Positions 36,301 through 48,300 of a stretch of DNA of 64,000 nucleotides are shown here, one piece after another (within the stretch, counting starts at the first letter, position 1; each line of letters opens with the position of its first letter). The stretch spans positions 11,013,366-11,077,365 of the forward strand of contig NC_088777.1 of NCBI RefSeq assembly GCF_954871325.1, read 5' to 3'. This DNA comes from Gordionus sp. m RMFG-2023. Its lineage: Eukaryota; Nematomorpha; Gordioida; Chordodea; Parachordodidae. Both the position numbers and the translations under genes were made by a program. The notes under the pieces were generated by a model, which was given only the letters and a program-made list of their open reading frames with translations, did not search any database and had not been told where the DNA came from.

Positions 36301-38760
36301 TTTAAAAAAATAATGGTTTTCTATAAGAGTAATTTTCCCTATAAAGACTGAATATAATTTCAAACTTTAAAAGTTCTTTCTTCTATAACCCTTTTTATTG
36401 GTTATAAAATCGTGCTACCTTGAAACAATGTTGGTAAATCTGGTTTAAATAAAATGATTTTTAATATAGGCCAAAACCTGATATGAACTAATGGGGATCT
36501 TAGATGTATTAAATATAATTGGTGAAAGCCTGATGTTTGATTAGAGTTTTATTCCAAAAGTAAAATGCTTAATTTTACAATTTTGAAATTAGTTTAAAAC
36601 TCATCTAGGTGATTTAGCAAAAAGCATTTTATATGGATTAGGGCAAGGCTGGATTATATCTTTTTATTATATTGATTATTTATTGAGACCTGTTGCATGT
36701 AGTCTGAATGTTATACTACTCTTTGACAATATAGTAAAGCCTCGCTATTGTAAACCTCACTATTTGATAACTGCACTATAAATTTTGACATTATACTTAT
36801 ATGGGGATATGTCAAAATATGCGATATTATGTATAAAAAAAAAATTGCGCAGTTTCAAAATTATTATTTTTTTAAATAAGGGATTAATTTATCTAGAAAT
36901 ACGTTTGTAATTACTATCACAATTATAATAAAAATATATTAAAAATGTATAATAATTATAATATGAATTCATTAAATTATTTACTATTGCAAGCTAATGT
37001 AATATCAAATTAGATATAAAAATTCATGGTAGAAAAAACTTATATCACTATTAAATACCATTTTTTTTAAAAAAACCTTGATTTATAAATAAATAAACGA
37101 TTCTATACAAACTAGCATAGTGGGATAATTTCTCTATTTTTAGCCTTTTTAACCGAAAATTATCACATCTCAGTCAAGGGGTTGGTTTTTTTAAAAAATA
37201 TTTATAGTTCAACTTTGAAGAAAGCATAAATACGAATATTGCTATCTTTCTCATTTTTTTCATATTCTAAAAGGTAAATTATTTAATTTAGACTTTTCCT
37301 AGTCATTAATTAAGTTTAATAAAATAGGAAGAAAACTATTTAGGATCAAAAAACTCGTATAAAAAAGATACCTGAACAATTGAAAAATTGGAAAAACTAT
37401 GAAAACTCTAATTAATTATAAAGTGCACCAATTAGGATTTATTTTTTTATTCTTTGGAAATGAAAGAGCTTAATTGTGTTTTTAAAAAATTAATTCATTT
37501 ATAATTTTAATTATTCTTTAAAAAAAACAAACAAAAAAAAACATGAAAATTATATACGATTTCAGTTACGAAAATCGACTCCGAAACCGATTTTTTTTAT
37601 AATTTCTCTTCCTTGCTTAAAGGTAGAAAACGAAACCATGGGAACTTCGAAAACCTCGGGACGTAATCACTAAAAACCGAAACCAAAGTTTCTATTAATA
37701 AAAAATCTAATATTCCGATTCAGAACCATTTCTTTATAGGTTCAAAACATTGGTTCTTCTTATTTTTAGATTTTTTTTAACGGCTTTGATTATTCAAATA
37801 AAACAATTTATAATAAATATTTTCAGCTCACCAGAACTTCATTTATCCTATTTTTAATAATTTAGGCCATGTTCTAGTTCGTCTAGTACTTCATTTATCC
37901 TATTTTTAATAATTTAGACCATGTCCTGGTTAGTCTTATTTTTTGAAACATATTTCTGTTTCATTTCTATTCAAATTTTGAACTAGGACACACACCCTAT
38001 TATGCTTAGTTTTAAAGTGTATACTTAATCTAAATAGTTTATTCTGTTTAGGATTATATAGACTGCTAAACAGATTTCTGTTTAGTGTAATTTAATTCTT
38101 TAAAACAAAAGTTTTTTTTTAAATTACCGGTAACATCAATTCATCGGCTTGTTCAGTAGTACAACAAGATTGATTCGCATAAATTTGGCAGGCCTCCATG
38201 CCCACTTGCATGGATGGAGCTAAGAGGATAGGGTAAGGTAAATGTAACGAATAGTTGGGATCCCTATTAGAACCCACTCCATAGGTCGAACTTTCATTAT
38301 CAAATTCAAAATCTGGATGAACTAAGCATTTTAAATCCTTATTGGAATAGTTTGAATTCATATTGTTGGAACTATTTTTTCCGGGAGGATGTTTATCTAC
38401 TCCTGTCTCATTACCGGAATAAAAATTATACTCTCTTGAATTGTCAATATTGTTATAAGATTCCAAAGAGTCTGGGTAAGCGTCATCCCTCTCCTGTTCT
38501 TCGAATCCAAGTTCTAGTTGTTGGGCAGTGTCACCCTCTTTTCCAAAGTGGTAGGATAGTGGGAAAAAGGGTTCAGGGTTAATATTTATATTGTTAATCG
38601 AGGTAACTTCTTCGTCGAGATTAGATCCGCGATTTCTATCGTGGTCGATATCTCGATCCGCAAATAATGAATCACATTTGGGTATGAAAAAAGACGTAAA
38701 CACTATATATAAGAATATAGTTAGAACAGAATCGCTTTTCAAGCTGGACAAGGTTCCCAT
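29172..38760 (-). CDS. Secreted folate-receptor-like (Folate_rec) domain protein
   Basis: Three exons join in phase: 38128-38760 (ATG at 38760), 34778-34940 and 29172-29391. Exon 1 begins with a signal peptide (SVLTIFLYIVFTSFF, then a Cys), followed by ~150 residues rich in Asp, Glu, Asn and Ser. The folate-receptor fold then starts: CLVHPDFEF, EACQIYANQSCCT. Exon 2 gives WNLCGDMRPRCN and ECFYECSPF; exon 3 gives VPICSQFCDAWYEACQN, TCAHKGNWLKG, CPAGKECVRF and LCGSLWGN. The order and spacing of these Cys motifs match pfam03024 (folate receptors, retbindin and HHIP relatives). The long acidic leader is unusual for folate receptors. The donor after exon 3 (AG|GTTTCC) is weak; the exon could instead run to a stop ~40 bases later, but the decayed copy's GTATAT donor suggests that splicing continued. 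Probably an extracellular or membrane-anchored binding protein; ligand unknown. Confidence 0.82.
30361..32339. other. Folate-receptor-like gene intron, left part
   Basis: Intron DNA between exons 2 and 3. A terminus-like CCTTGGCTACGCCTATG (30585-30601) after a C-run resembles the end of a hAT-type element. CTTTAGTCC / GGACTAAAG (31517, 31544) form a small hairpin. No exon found. Confidence 0.4.
32340..32890. repeat. Third, partial copy (C) of the duplication including hAT interior
   Basis: Matches 26200-27230: the flank GGAAATGAATTCCAGC (32395), then hAT-internal landmarks GGTTGAGTCAAAAGTAGAG (32579) and CATTACTAGCTGAATA (32855). It therefore derives from a copy that already carried the hAT element, and has since diverged and lost the left hAT terminus. 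Confidence 0.65.
32893..32955. mobile_element. Fragment of a hAT-type MITE
   Basis: GGATAAAATATTGAGTTTTA followed by ATCGGTTCAAATCTAG and GATTAACAACA is a degraded right arm of the MITE family intact at 62903-63123. Confidence 0.5.
32956..34777. other. Folate-receptor-like gene intron, middle part
   Basis: A+T-rich. Two C-runs with similar 3' contexts (33569, CTCCCTGACCAAG; 33781) and nearby repeated phrases (TTAGCTATTATTTGATAC, at 33621-33645 and 33862-33885) suggest decayed repeats. No exon seen. Confidence 0.4.
34941..36010. other. Folate-receptor-like gene intron 1, right of exon 2
   Basis: A+T-rich intron sequence; I see no exon, recognised transposon or clear repeat. Confidence 0.4.
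36011..36562. repeat. ~274-bp tandem duplication
   Basis: Two adjacent direct copies (36011-~36289 and ~36290-36562), nearly identical by eye, each running from TCTGATTTTT through GAGTTTTATTCCAAAAGTAA. Intronic in the folate-receptor-like gene; recent by similarity. Confidence 0.88.
37836..37935. repeat. 52-bp tandem repeat
   Basis: ACTTCATTTATCCTATTTTT followed by AATAATTTAG and CCATGT occurs at 37836 and 37888, with one or two base differences. Intronic. Confidence 0.8.
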
Positions 38761-39368
38761 TATTAATGTTATTTATTTTATTAATCACATTATTTCAAAT
38801 CTATTTTTTTAAAAAAAAATTTTCTAAAATTATCAAAATGTAAAAAAAAAAAATTTGAAAATGATTTTATAAAAAAAATTATAATAAATTTTACAATATT
38901 TTATGAAAATTATTTATTTTTAAAATAGACTTCATTTTTTTTGACCATGAAAAAAAAACGACATAATTTACCAGTTAGAGATGGCTTATAATTTTTTTTT
39001 TTTCATAACGGTTTTTTATATATTTTTTAAATGTGAAAGGCATTTAAAATATATTTTTATCACGTTAGTAGACTTTAAAATCAATAAATATTATGGATCA
39101 ATATTATTTTATGTATATATATTTTTTTTATTCCATTATTGATATTAAAAAAAACTTGTAATCTATATATATACAGATAACAATTTTATTTTTATAAAAA
39201 AATTAGGCTGTTTTTGATTTGCTAATTATTAACTCATTTTAAAAAGTCGGTTTTCATTTAGTATCGTGGTTTTGGGGTCACTTTTGGCTTCAAAAAAAAT
39301 ATCAAACTTCAAAAATGTTGTTTTTGATCCGAGTCCCTACCAAATGATTATGAGATTTATTTAAAATA

Positions 39369-39614
39369 GATATGTTAGAATTCTTAAAAGAGGCGAAACT
39401 ACTTTGTTTAGAAATGATAAAACATCTAATAGAGAGGATGAAATACTACATTAATCAAAATAGAATATACCCAGATATACTACAATATAAAGCTATTCTA
39501 ACTGCTTATTCTAATCATTTAAAATTGGCTCATTTCTGCCTAAACCTTATTGAATGTTTATCAAAATCTTCAATGTACTATATTTCCATGATGTCCAAAA
39601 CGAACAATATGTAG
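39369..39614 (+). CDS. Candidate terminal exon on the plus strand, unknown protein
   Basis: After AAAATAG (39362-39368) a frame is open to a stop at 39614. It is helical and mixed-charge, with LKEAKLLCLEMIKHLIERMK and NRIYPDILQYKAILTAYSNH. This looks protein-like, but no family is recognised, no partner exon was found, and genes on both sides run the other way. Confidence 0.3.
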   Translation, partial: DMLEFLKEAKLLCLEMIKHLIERMKYYINQNRIYPDILQYKAILTAYSNHLKLAHFCLNLIECLSKSSMYYISMMSKTNNM

Positions 39615-39829
39615 TCACCTTAAGGTGGTTTTAACGTAATAAAAATTTTGATGATTTACATTTCTTAATTAAACATTTTTAGAAGAAATTTTTTTTTTAA
39701 TTGACAAACACATTAGAAGCATATTTAATAAGTAAGGATGGCCGCCCGCAAGCAGGGCACTGCAAATTCAAACATCTTTTTATTTAGTCTATAATTTATC
39801 GAAATATCTAATATACATTACACAATTAC

Positions 39830-41269
39830 GATTTTTCCTTTAGGGGATAGAAGGGGAGCAGAAATGTATTGGAGCGGGGTAGGAGATAGATCCCAAAACA
39901 TTTTAATAGTTGCGGCATCGGTGTATAATAAACTCGATTCAAACAACAACAAAAAAATTGGTTGAAATATTATTTTATTTTATTTAAAAGAAAATATGAT
40001 TTAGAAATAAATTTTTTGACAGAATTAATTAGACAAATGTTGAAAAGAACCACCTTATTTTTTTAAAAAAATAACTTACTATTAATTTTAGATAATAAAA
40101 TATTTATTATCATTATTTTCCAATTAGTAATTATCATATTTTTGTGTGTCCTTAATGATTTTTCAAAAAATAAATAAATAATTTATGAAATTTTAAAAAA
40201 GATATGATATTTATTAGAAGGTTACCAAAAAAATATCGAAAAAATTTACCATTTACTTTTAAATAATTTTTTAAAATATTAAAAGGCGTTTGAGGATCTC
40301 GGGTATATAATATAATATTAAATCCGTCCTGGCACTCTGGCTCATTTTCAATATCTATATATTTTTTTCCCAATGTTAATTAAGTTTCTTTATCTCTGAT
40401 CTATGGCTATCTATTTCTACAACAAAGATTTTGTAACTCCTTTGTTTTTGATATCTGCATTATTTATTTGTAATTTGATCAAATCATAAATAAATTTTTG
40501 AATTCACTAGTGTTGTTAAAAGGTTCGATTTGAGTCTATTTTTAAAAACGGCCAACACAAAATTTTATCCCAAATAATATTGCCCCAGCCTATTATGTCC
40601 AAACTTTTTTGCCATCTATGAGCAAAATCTCCGAGATTGCGTAAAATTTTTCTGGATAAAATATTGAGCTAGCCTTTTTTATAAATCGGCTAACACTAGG
40701 ATTTACTATATTAATGATAGATATAGTATTTTAGTTTGAATAGCTCTTAATTAAATAAAAATTGAAGGGCAAATGTTTTAAACATATTATTAGATAAAAA
40801 AATATGACATTTATGTTATAAAATAATCTAAGTTTAGGAATTCTACCCCTTATTCTTTTTGTCCTCGGAGCAGAGCTTGGGACCGGAAACATAATTCTCA
40901 GGAACAGAGAGAAATCTTTGAAACGGAACTATGAAATGGAGTGCAAGTAATATATATCATATAGTCTAAAATGTTGTACAATTTATTTTAGCACCAATTA
41001 CTTATTTTATAATAATGGATATTTTTTTTATTTATTAACTTGATTCATTATTATTAAAAATTACAAAAAGTGATCAAAACAATGGAATTTCTTCGATCGA
41101 AATGCACGAAAAAAATTGTCACTCACCATCAGGGTCAACTAAAGGGAAAAAAATGATAGTCACCACCCTTTCGAAGACAATTTTCCTAAATATTAATCAA
41201 AGTTTTCCCAGCTTACCTCTCTTTACCATATTCTACTTAGGACGTATTTGTCGCTTATATCTTTGGAAC
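39830..41269 (-). CDS. Unidentified gene fragment, four exons
   Basis: Minus-strand exons 41227-41269, 41127-41185 and 40257-40354 join in phase across GT..AG introns; 39830-39932 is a further likely exon, but it does not join 40257 in phase, so an exon is missing between them. Readable pieces are KDISDKYVLSRI, KIVFERVVTIIFFPLVDPD, ENEPECQDGFNIILYTRD, FNILKNYLK and DAATIKMFWDLSPTPLQYIS. These look like a conserved intracellular protein, part helical. I cannot name the family. The first and last exons are not found. Confidence 0.5.
40508..40698. mobile_element. hAT-type MITE, diverged copy
   Basis: Same family as 62903-63123: left end TAGTGTTGTTAAAAGG, right half with TTTTTCTGGATAAAATATTG and ending AACACTA with a short internal loss. 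Flanks GAATTCAC and GGATTTAC match in 6 of 8 bases, consistent with an old 8-bp duplication. It lies in an intron of the minus-strand gene. Confidence 0.7.
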
Positions 41270-42202
41270 CTTGTTAAATTTCATGAATAACCCCAAAATA
41301 CAACAAAGTACTTTTATAAATAATTGATCACACTATTATTAATTTAAAATATAGAAAACATTTGACTACAATATTATTATATTTGACAAAGCTTTCATTA
41401 ATTTTGGTTTAAATAAAATACTGTACATGGTTTAGACCCCAATTGAATTAATACTTTAATAATTAATTTTGATAATAAATATTAATTTTTATTCTTTTCA
41501 GTTCAATATAATATTTTATATAAAAAATATTTAAGTTACTAAGATATTTGGAAAATTGGCTAACCTCTGAGAATTCATCATAATACATATAAGTTTATCG
41601 AATTATAATCTCATTTTAATAAAAGAAGAATATAATAATTTTAATCAGAAACAATCCATATAAATTTATAATTTTTGATCATTTCAGTGAGATCTTTAGC
41701 TTAAATTAAAGTAACATCGAAGAATGTATTGTATATATTGTCTATCTAATTGTTATTATAGAAGCTTAATTAATAGTTCAAAATATTTTGGTAAGCTGTA
41801 AGAATTCGAGCAAATTTATTTATCAAAGATAAAACGATGAAATAAAATATGAAAATATAATTAGCATTTAATTAAATTTTATAATTATGATATATGATGA
41901 AGATAACTCTGTCCGTGCCTTTAAGATATTAATATCTATTTTTTTCCGATGAATAAGACAAGACCGTTTAGCTAGGGTATTTCATTATTCAAGATTAAAT
42001 ATTCGAACGTAATATTTTCTCCATTATTTATGTATTATTTGTTGTTTATTATGCTGTTTAACTATGGTAATTGTTCATTATATTTTATTATTATCATTTT
42101 AAAAGAATGATTAACATTCTAAATCAAATATTTTTTATGGATTATAAAAAGTACAGATACAAGAATTGTTGAACACATTCCATGATAATATTATAAAGAA
42201 AT

Positions 42203-42407
42203 CAGTAACATCACTAGAGGAAGAGCGAACGCAGGGGCTCAAGCCCCCTCAAATTTTAAATTTTTTTTATACCACTAATAAATAGTTAAGTTAGCTTAAA
42301 AAAAGAGGTAATTTTAGATAATGATGTTAGCTAAAAAAAAAAGGTTAAATATTTTACAAAAATTTTTTCAAGCCCCTCTGAGATTGTAAAAGCTAGTGAC
42401 GCCCCTG
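42203..42407. mobile_element. Short hAT-type MITE
   Basis: Ends CAGTAACATCACTAG and (reversed) CAGGGGCGTCACTAG, flanked by AAAGAAAT (42195-42202) and AAAGAATT (42408-42415), a 7-of-8 match. Internal AAGCCCCCTC / AAGCCCCTC near the two ends are also inverted. Non-coding, ~205 bp. Confidence 0.7.
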
Positions 42408-42415
42408 AAAGAATT

Positions 42416-45302
42416 CATTATTATTTTACCTTTCATATAATTTATTTTAATGCAACAAAAAATAAACGTTATGTCAAAATCCTTATATTTCTTTTATCTC
42501 ATTTACTTTTACATACTGAGACATCTAGTGGAGAATCCAACATGAAATTTCAGAACCGAGAATAGGACCTGAATTTCCTCTCCTGTAGAAAACAAAATTA
42601 TAACCCATTTTAAAATATCTAAAACCCCTTTTTTTAAATTTTAAATGTAACCCCCATTTTAAAAATATTTAGAACAGAAACATTTTCTATTCAAAGTAAT
42701 GACTAAAATCGATAAACAAAACTTTCAAAAGGGCTCAAATTGTTTCTACATTATAGAAAAAAAAGCCTTCTTTCACAATTCATTAATCGATCCAGAATTT
42801 GAAATCTATAATCTGACATATTTAAATGTTTGCAACTTCAAAATTATTAATATTTACAATTTTGTCAATCAATTCCAACCCTCTATCTACCACAACAAAT
42901 TAATCTAGCAATGATTTTTAAATTCTAATCATTAATTGACTAGAATTTTAGTCTACTTTTATTTGAAATAGCCGTAACTTATTTAATAACATGAAAATTT
43001 TATTTTCTATGAATAGAATAAACGAAACGTGTATGAAATAATTTTTGGAATAAAATATTATTTCCGAAATAGATAGAATATTTAGGGCAATAGATAACCT
43101 TATCGTGATATGTAAACAAATTGTCCTATCTCCAAAACATTTGACGAAAAACAATGAACTCTTACATATTCTCTATACAAACTTCATTATTAATTTCGTC
43201 CATAAATTAATTATAGTAGGACCAAAATTTTTTCCTTTATTTACTGATATTAACGTGTTACTCTCGTCCATATTATAAAGTTGATGTTTTACTTTGCCAA
43301 TATATTTTAAAAATATTTTATATAATACAAGTTTTACCTTCCTTTAAGCCATTTTTATAATTAGGATTCTAATAACATGCTATCCTATCAAACTCAATTT
43401 ATTTACGTCTTTTTCTTCTACTTAGCAATATTTGATACCTCCAATTTCCTTTATGAATCAGTTTATAAAATCATAATTCTGAATTGAGGAAAGCCCCAAA
43501 AAAGGTCATAATTTTTTTAATTATTAATCTATCCTACTTGGCCAGAGCGCAAATTGTTTTTTTGTTATCAATAGATTTTAACCCAAAATCCTAACCAAAA
43601 CATAGAAATCTGGAAATATTTACTTTTATGACAAAACATTCTATAAATTTTTAAATGATAGAAAAAATGTAAGTAGATATACTGGATATAATTTTTTTTA
43701 CCGAATAAATATTTTTTACAAAACTCCTAGCTTCGACCGGGTAAAAAAGTTTTATAATCATAAATAGAAGTTAAATTTATTCAAAGGTATAAATTTATTA
43801 GTATGCCTTTAAGGTAATTTCATTTTATGCTATATTATTTAAAATTTAGCCGATTTGAATAGAATTTTTATTAATATTCTATTATTGTAATTCAACGATT
43901 ATACTTTAGAATTTGAATGAATGAAAACTGGATATTATATACATTCAATCTTGAAATACATTGTATTTTTGATACCATACCGATGTTTTTCAATCAACAA
44001 AGATAATCTATTAAAAATATGTATATTGATTAAATAAATTTTTTTTAAGGAATTAATTATCCAAATAAATGGAAATATCTTTCTTTTTTTAAATTATTTA
44101 TTCATCATCAAAAACAATTATGGAAATTACAAATGCGCTAATTAAATTTAAATATATATAACTTTAATAAAATATGTTTAAAATAAATTAAATAAACAAA
44201 AATCATATTATAATCTTGGCAAATTTCCCGGTCGTACAAGATAAACGAAAATAAACGTAAAATTTAATCTATTATTGATAAGATATAATACTTTTTAAAA
44301 ATTATATTGATCCATAAATAAATTTAAAAATACACATAAGAATATCGAGAGAAGAGAGGCTATTAAGTAGGGAATTAAATTAAATTGATTTTAAAAAATT
44401 TAACTTACAATTAACAGACAAATTATAATTATTTAAAATATTTTTTTAAATTAAAGAGAATAGGAGATAAATTTTTAACCCCCCCCCCCTCCCTTACTCC
44501 AGTATAAATATTATAGCTTAATACAAGAACATTTTGCATGGTAGTCACAAAAATTACAAGAGTGATGGGAGAAACATTGTATTCAAAGTGCATTTAAATT
44601 ATGGACAATAAAAAATAAATAAAAAAAACTTAGTATACTATTTTTGCGATTTAATTCTGCTCTCTCTTCCCTTCCCTGATTGGTAGGTAATTATTTATTT
44701 GCTGATTTAAAAAAATATATAACTATATAAATGCCAATAAATCTATCGAATTAAAATAAATTTTTGGGGAAAAAAAATTACGAATATATTATAATATATA
44801 ATTTTAAAAAAAAAGATTAAAATAAATATTTCAAAATCGATGAGTATGTTTTTGAAATGGGTGGATATGCAAAAGAAATATTATGATTTAATAAAACTAC
44901 ATTCATAAAAACAAAAGAAGTAAAGGATTATTTTTATAATAAAAATTGTGCACCATAAATTTTAATGTTTAATGCATAAAATAGGTGCGCGAGGCAGAAA
45001 TGCCCCTAATTTCATAAGGTAGTGTTATAAATATTATGAATTATTGATTTATTCGATATTGAGTTAAAAAGTAGATTTTTTTTAGATAAAAATTATAAAA
45101 TATAAGATTATTGAGATAGCATGTTATCTAAAAATCTTCCATAAATAAAATTAAGGCCTTTTTTCTTGAATAAAGGAATTTACAATAATATATTTTTTTT
45201 AAAAAAAATGATTGTTTATAATTTCAAAAATTTTTTGTTTCTCTTTGATCTGTAAAAGTTTTTTTTTTCCTCTAAAAAATTGCAGTTATTCCTTTTTTTA
45301 TT
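42416..45302. other. Spacer between the 40-kb gene and NDRG
   Basis: A+T-rich; a C12 run at ~44481. Small ORFs (42699-42908, 42948-43154) have no splice or family support. I see no gene. Confidence 0.35.
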
Positions 45303-48300
45303 CTATAAATTAAGTTCGTCCCTAGAATAACGTCGCATATCGGGCTTATCTGCATCTACCATGGAAATACGCGAGGCCCTACCATGTTGAGAGTGCGGCA
45401 TTGGCAAGGCAGGAACTTTGTGAGATTGAAAATAGACATAAATATAATGTCGTACACATCTTAGGAAAAAATTATATATTTTAAAAATTCACCTCATTTT
45501 TAATTTTCAATTAGAATGGACATTTATGGAAAAGTTAGTAATTTGAAAGATGCTACATATTGTGACTCTATGATATTAAGAAAAGATAATTAATTAGAAA
45601 GTAATTTTGTTATATTATATACTTGCTATATATAAGAAATAAGAATTATGTATGCCAATAAGTATTATGCTAAAGAAAGAAGGAATTGCCGGATCTACGT
45701 GTTCTCCGTTTTTTAAAATAGTGGTATTTTTGAGCATTTCTTCTCAGATTCAAGTGGCATAAATTTATTTAGGGAATAGCATCCATATATTTATGTAAAA
45801 TGTAACAAGGTCTTCATCCATTTCTAAAATAAAGGCGCTTAGCGGTTGTTTCTCATAAGATATAATAAGTACTTCAATCTCACTAAGTAAATATGTTTGA
45901 TCTCTTTAATCCCGCTAATGGAATATTCAATTTCATGTATGGAAAAATTCATATTACCAATTTTATCATAAGTATGCTAAAACATTATGAAGGGTATATA
46001 CCAACGTATTATAAACTTATTTGTTATCTATATTTAAATAGTCTGTTTTGTATAATAAAATATAAATTTTGTCATTTTGATAAGAAGAGAAGTCTATATG
46101 AGATTGTGTAACACTGTTGGCAATTTCGATAGACTTCAAAAAATAATTAATAGCTTTCGTTGTATAGTCAAAACTATTAAAATATTCTAAAATATATTTC
46201 GAATAATGAACTAATGTTATTGCTAATTACGACCTGGAATTCCTTGCTCAATAGAGTCCTTAATTGTCCAATCCAAAATTTATATCCAATTAGCTTTGAT
46301 GCCTAGTTTCTAAATTATAACAACTAAACAGCATTTTTTTAATTGACTATAATATAAATAATATCCTTCAGCTTTTTAGAGATCGGTTTCCTGCAGAAGC
46401 AAGGGGTCAGGATGTTTTGTGGGTGTGTGTATGCTCGCATGATAGGCAGGAAGATATAAACGCGCTAATGTAAATTAGTGACGGCGGCCTTATGCCAATA
46501 CCACCAGATTTGGTTGGTGATAGCCTATAACCAAGATAGATCCACAAATTTAAGATTGTGTATCTCTTCTGTGAGGAATGATATCGGAAGATTCGCGAGA
46601 TTCAGAAGTATATATAAAATTCTAGAAATCAGAAGGTAGTTCCAAAAAAGGAAGCTTAGTGGGCTTGGAGACACGATAATGTATGCGTGTGAGGGATATC
46701 TCCCGTTAAATGTTGGCAAGGAACTTGAAGGACTCGTCTTTACATACCAGAGATCCGAGATGTGTCAAATAGTTCAATTGAGTATGATTGAACATAAAAT
46801 TGTGGTTAAAGTCAATTATCCCAAGTGGGCTCTCTATTCTGGATTAATTCGCAGTCCCCTAGCTGGATTTTAATATATTAATTGCCTTCATAACTTCTTC
46901 CGGGGGGCCGCTAAGTGTGATCTTCGATATACCAATTATGAAGATTAAGCTTGCACTGGTCTTTTATATCGTATCAGGCTATTAATGCCTAGGTAGAGAA
47001 AAAATGAACCCAGAGGGTCGACTTGTTGTATTCTTTCGTTAGAAGGAATCAACCTATCTCTAAATTTAAGGTGTAAAGGACTAGTATCAAGATAAATTGC
47101 GAATATTCTGGGTAGAGGGTGAGGATAGGATTTAGGAACGCGATATGTCTTAGAGTTAAAGGATTTTGAAAAGTCTGTTTTAATCAGGATATCGTCACTG
47201 GTGTTTGTTTGTAATTACATCCGGGTCATGTGATGGGATACCTCACATTCACCTTTCATGTTGACCCCTAAATGATTTGGGCAGATATAACTGAATATCG
47301 TGAACAAATAATGGGTGGTATGCCTCCGATAAGCATACGGTTGAGGAGTTAGATATTTCCCAAAATATCGCATTATTATGTGATGTAAGCTGCGGTTAGA
47401 TCCTGTAGTGATATTGAGTGAAACCAGTCAAATCCAGGTGAGGAACCGCGTTTAAGGAGAGGATGACCTTTCTAACGTCGCTTGTAGTATAATTGGCTGC
47501 AAGTAGAGGAGCCTCAGGGTAAGACAGTAGATCATCTTTAATATCATATGAACAGTAGGAGAATGGTCTGATAAGTTGATTGGTCGTAGGGAGCCAGCTT
47601 GTCAGAAGTTGCGAACGTATGGCGGATTTAAAATTCATATCGAGTTTTTAAGATATTAATCTGACCTTGGTGAGCATGAGCAGGACATTTTTTTAATTCT
47701 TATTTTTATTCATGTAATGAATTTTAAAGGATGTAGAAATATGATTAATAGGTGTGGTATCCCTAATTTGCGTGTCAGTGATTTTTTACTAGCAGGATCG
47801 GGGATTTGCAAGGTCTTGAAGGAAAATGACAGGAAGTCTAGCCAGTGATTTATTGAAGAATATAACTAACAAGGAAATCAATTTTTTGGACAGGTGTCTA
47901 ACAACTTGAAGTCCTTAGGTAGTCGGGATATAACGAATGGTTTTGGCGTTGTTAAAAACATTTCTACATGTGTAGAGTCGGTTAGATCAAACGTCGAACT
48001 ATCTGCACCAATAGAGGTAGGGACTGTTGGGCCAGTATGTACATCAGCAATAGTTTGTGAATGGTAGCTATGGGTTGATTAGTTGTGCTGAGGACAAGAG
48101 CCGAAAAAGCTTTAAGCGAGGAATGGCTGATGATGAGATGGGTAGCCCAAATAGAGGAAACTTAATTTTCTGGTTCTAATATTATATGGCGGTAAGAAAC
48201 TAATAGGTTTATTTTAAAAAAGTCACAATGTAGCTGATGGTCTTTATAGAAATAAAAATTAAAATACTTTATTAAATATTATCGGATCTCCAAAACATTA

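Noticed and set aside
36727-36835. AAAGCCTCGCTATTGTAAAC, resembling pogo/Tigger-type ends
   Set aside because: Only one end visible, no matching inverted copy or TA duplication pair.
38352-38812. Plus-strand ORFs of 73-76 codons
   Set aside because: Antisense to exon 1 of the folate-receptor-like gene.
46679-46873. Plus-strand ORF of 64 codons
   Set aside because: Antisense to the LINE reverse transcriptase remnant.
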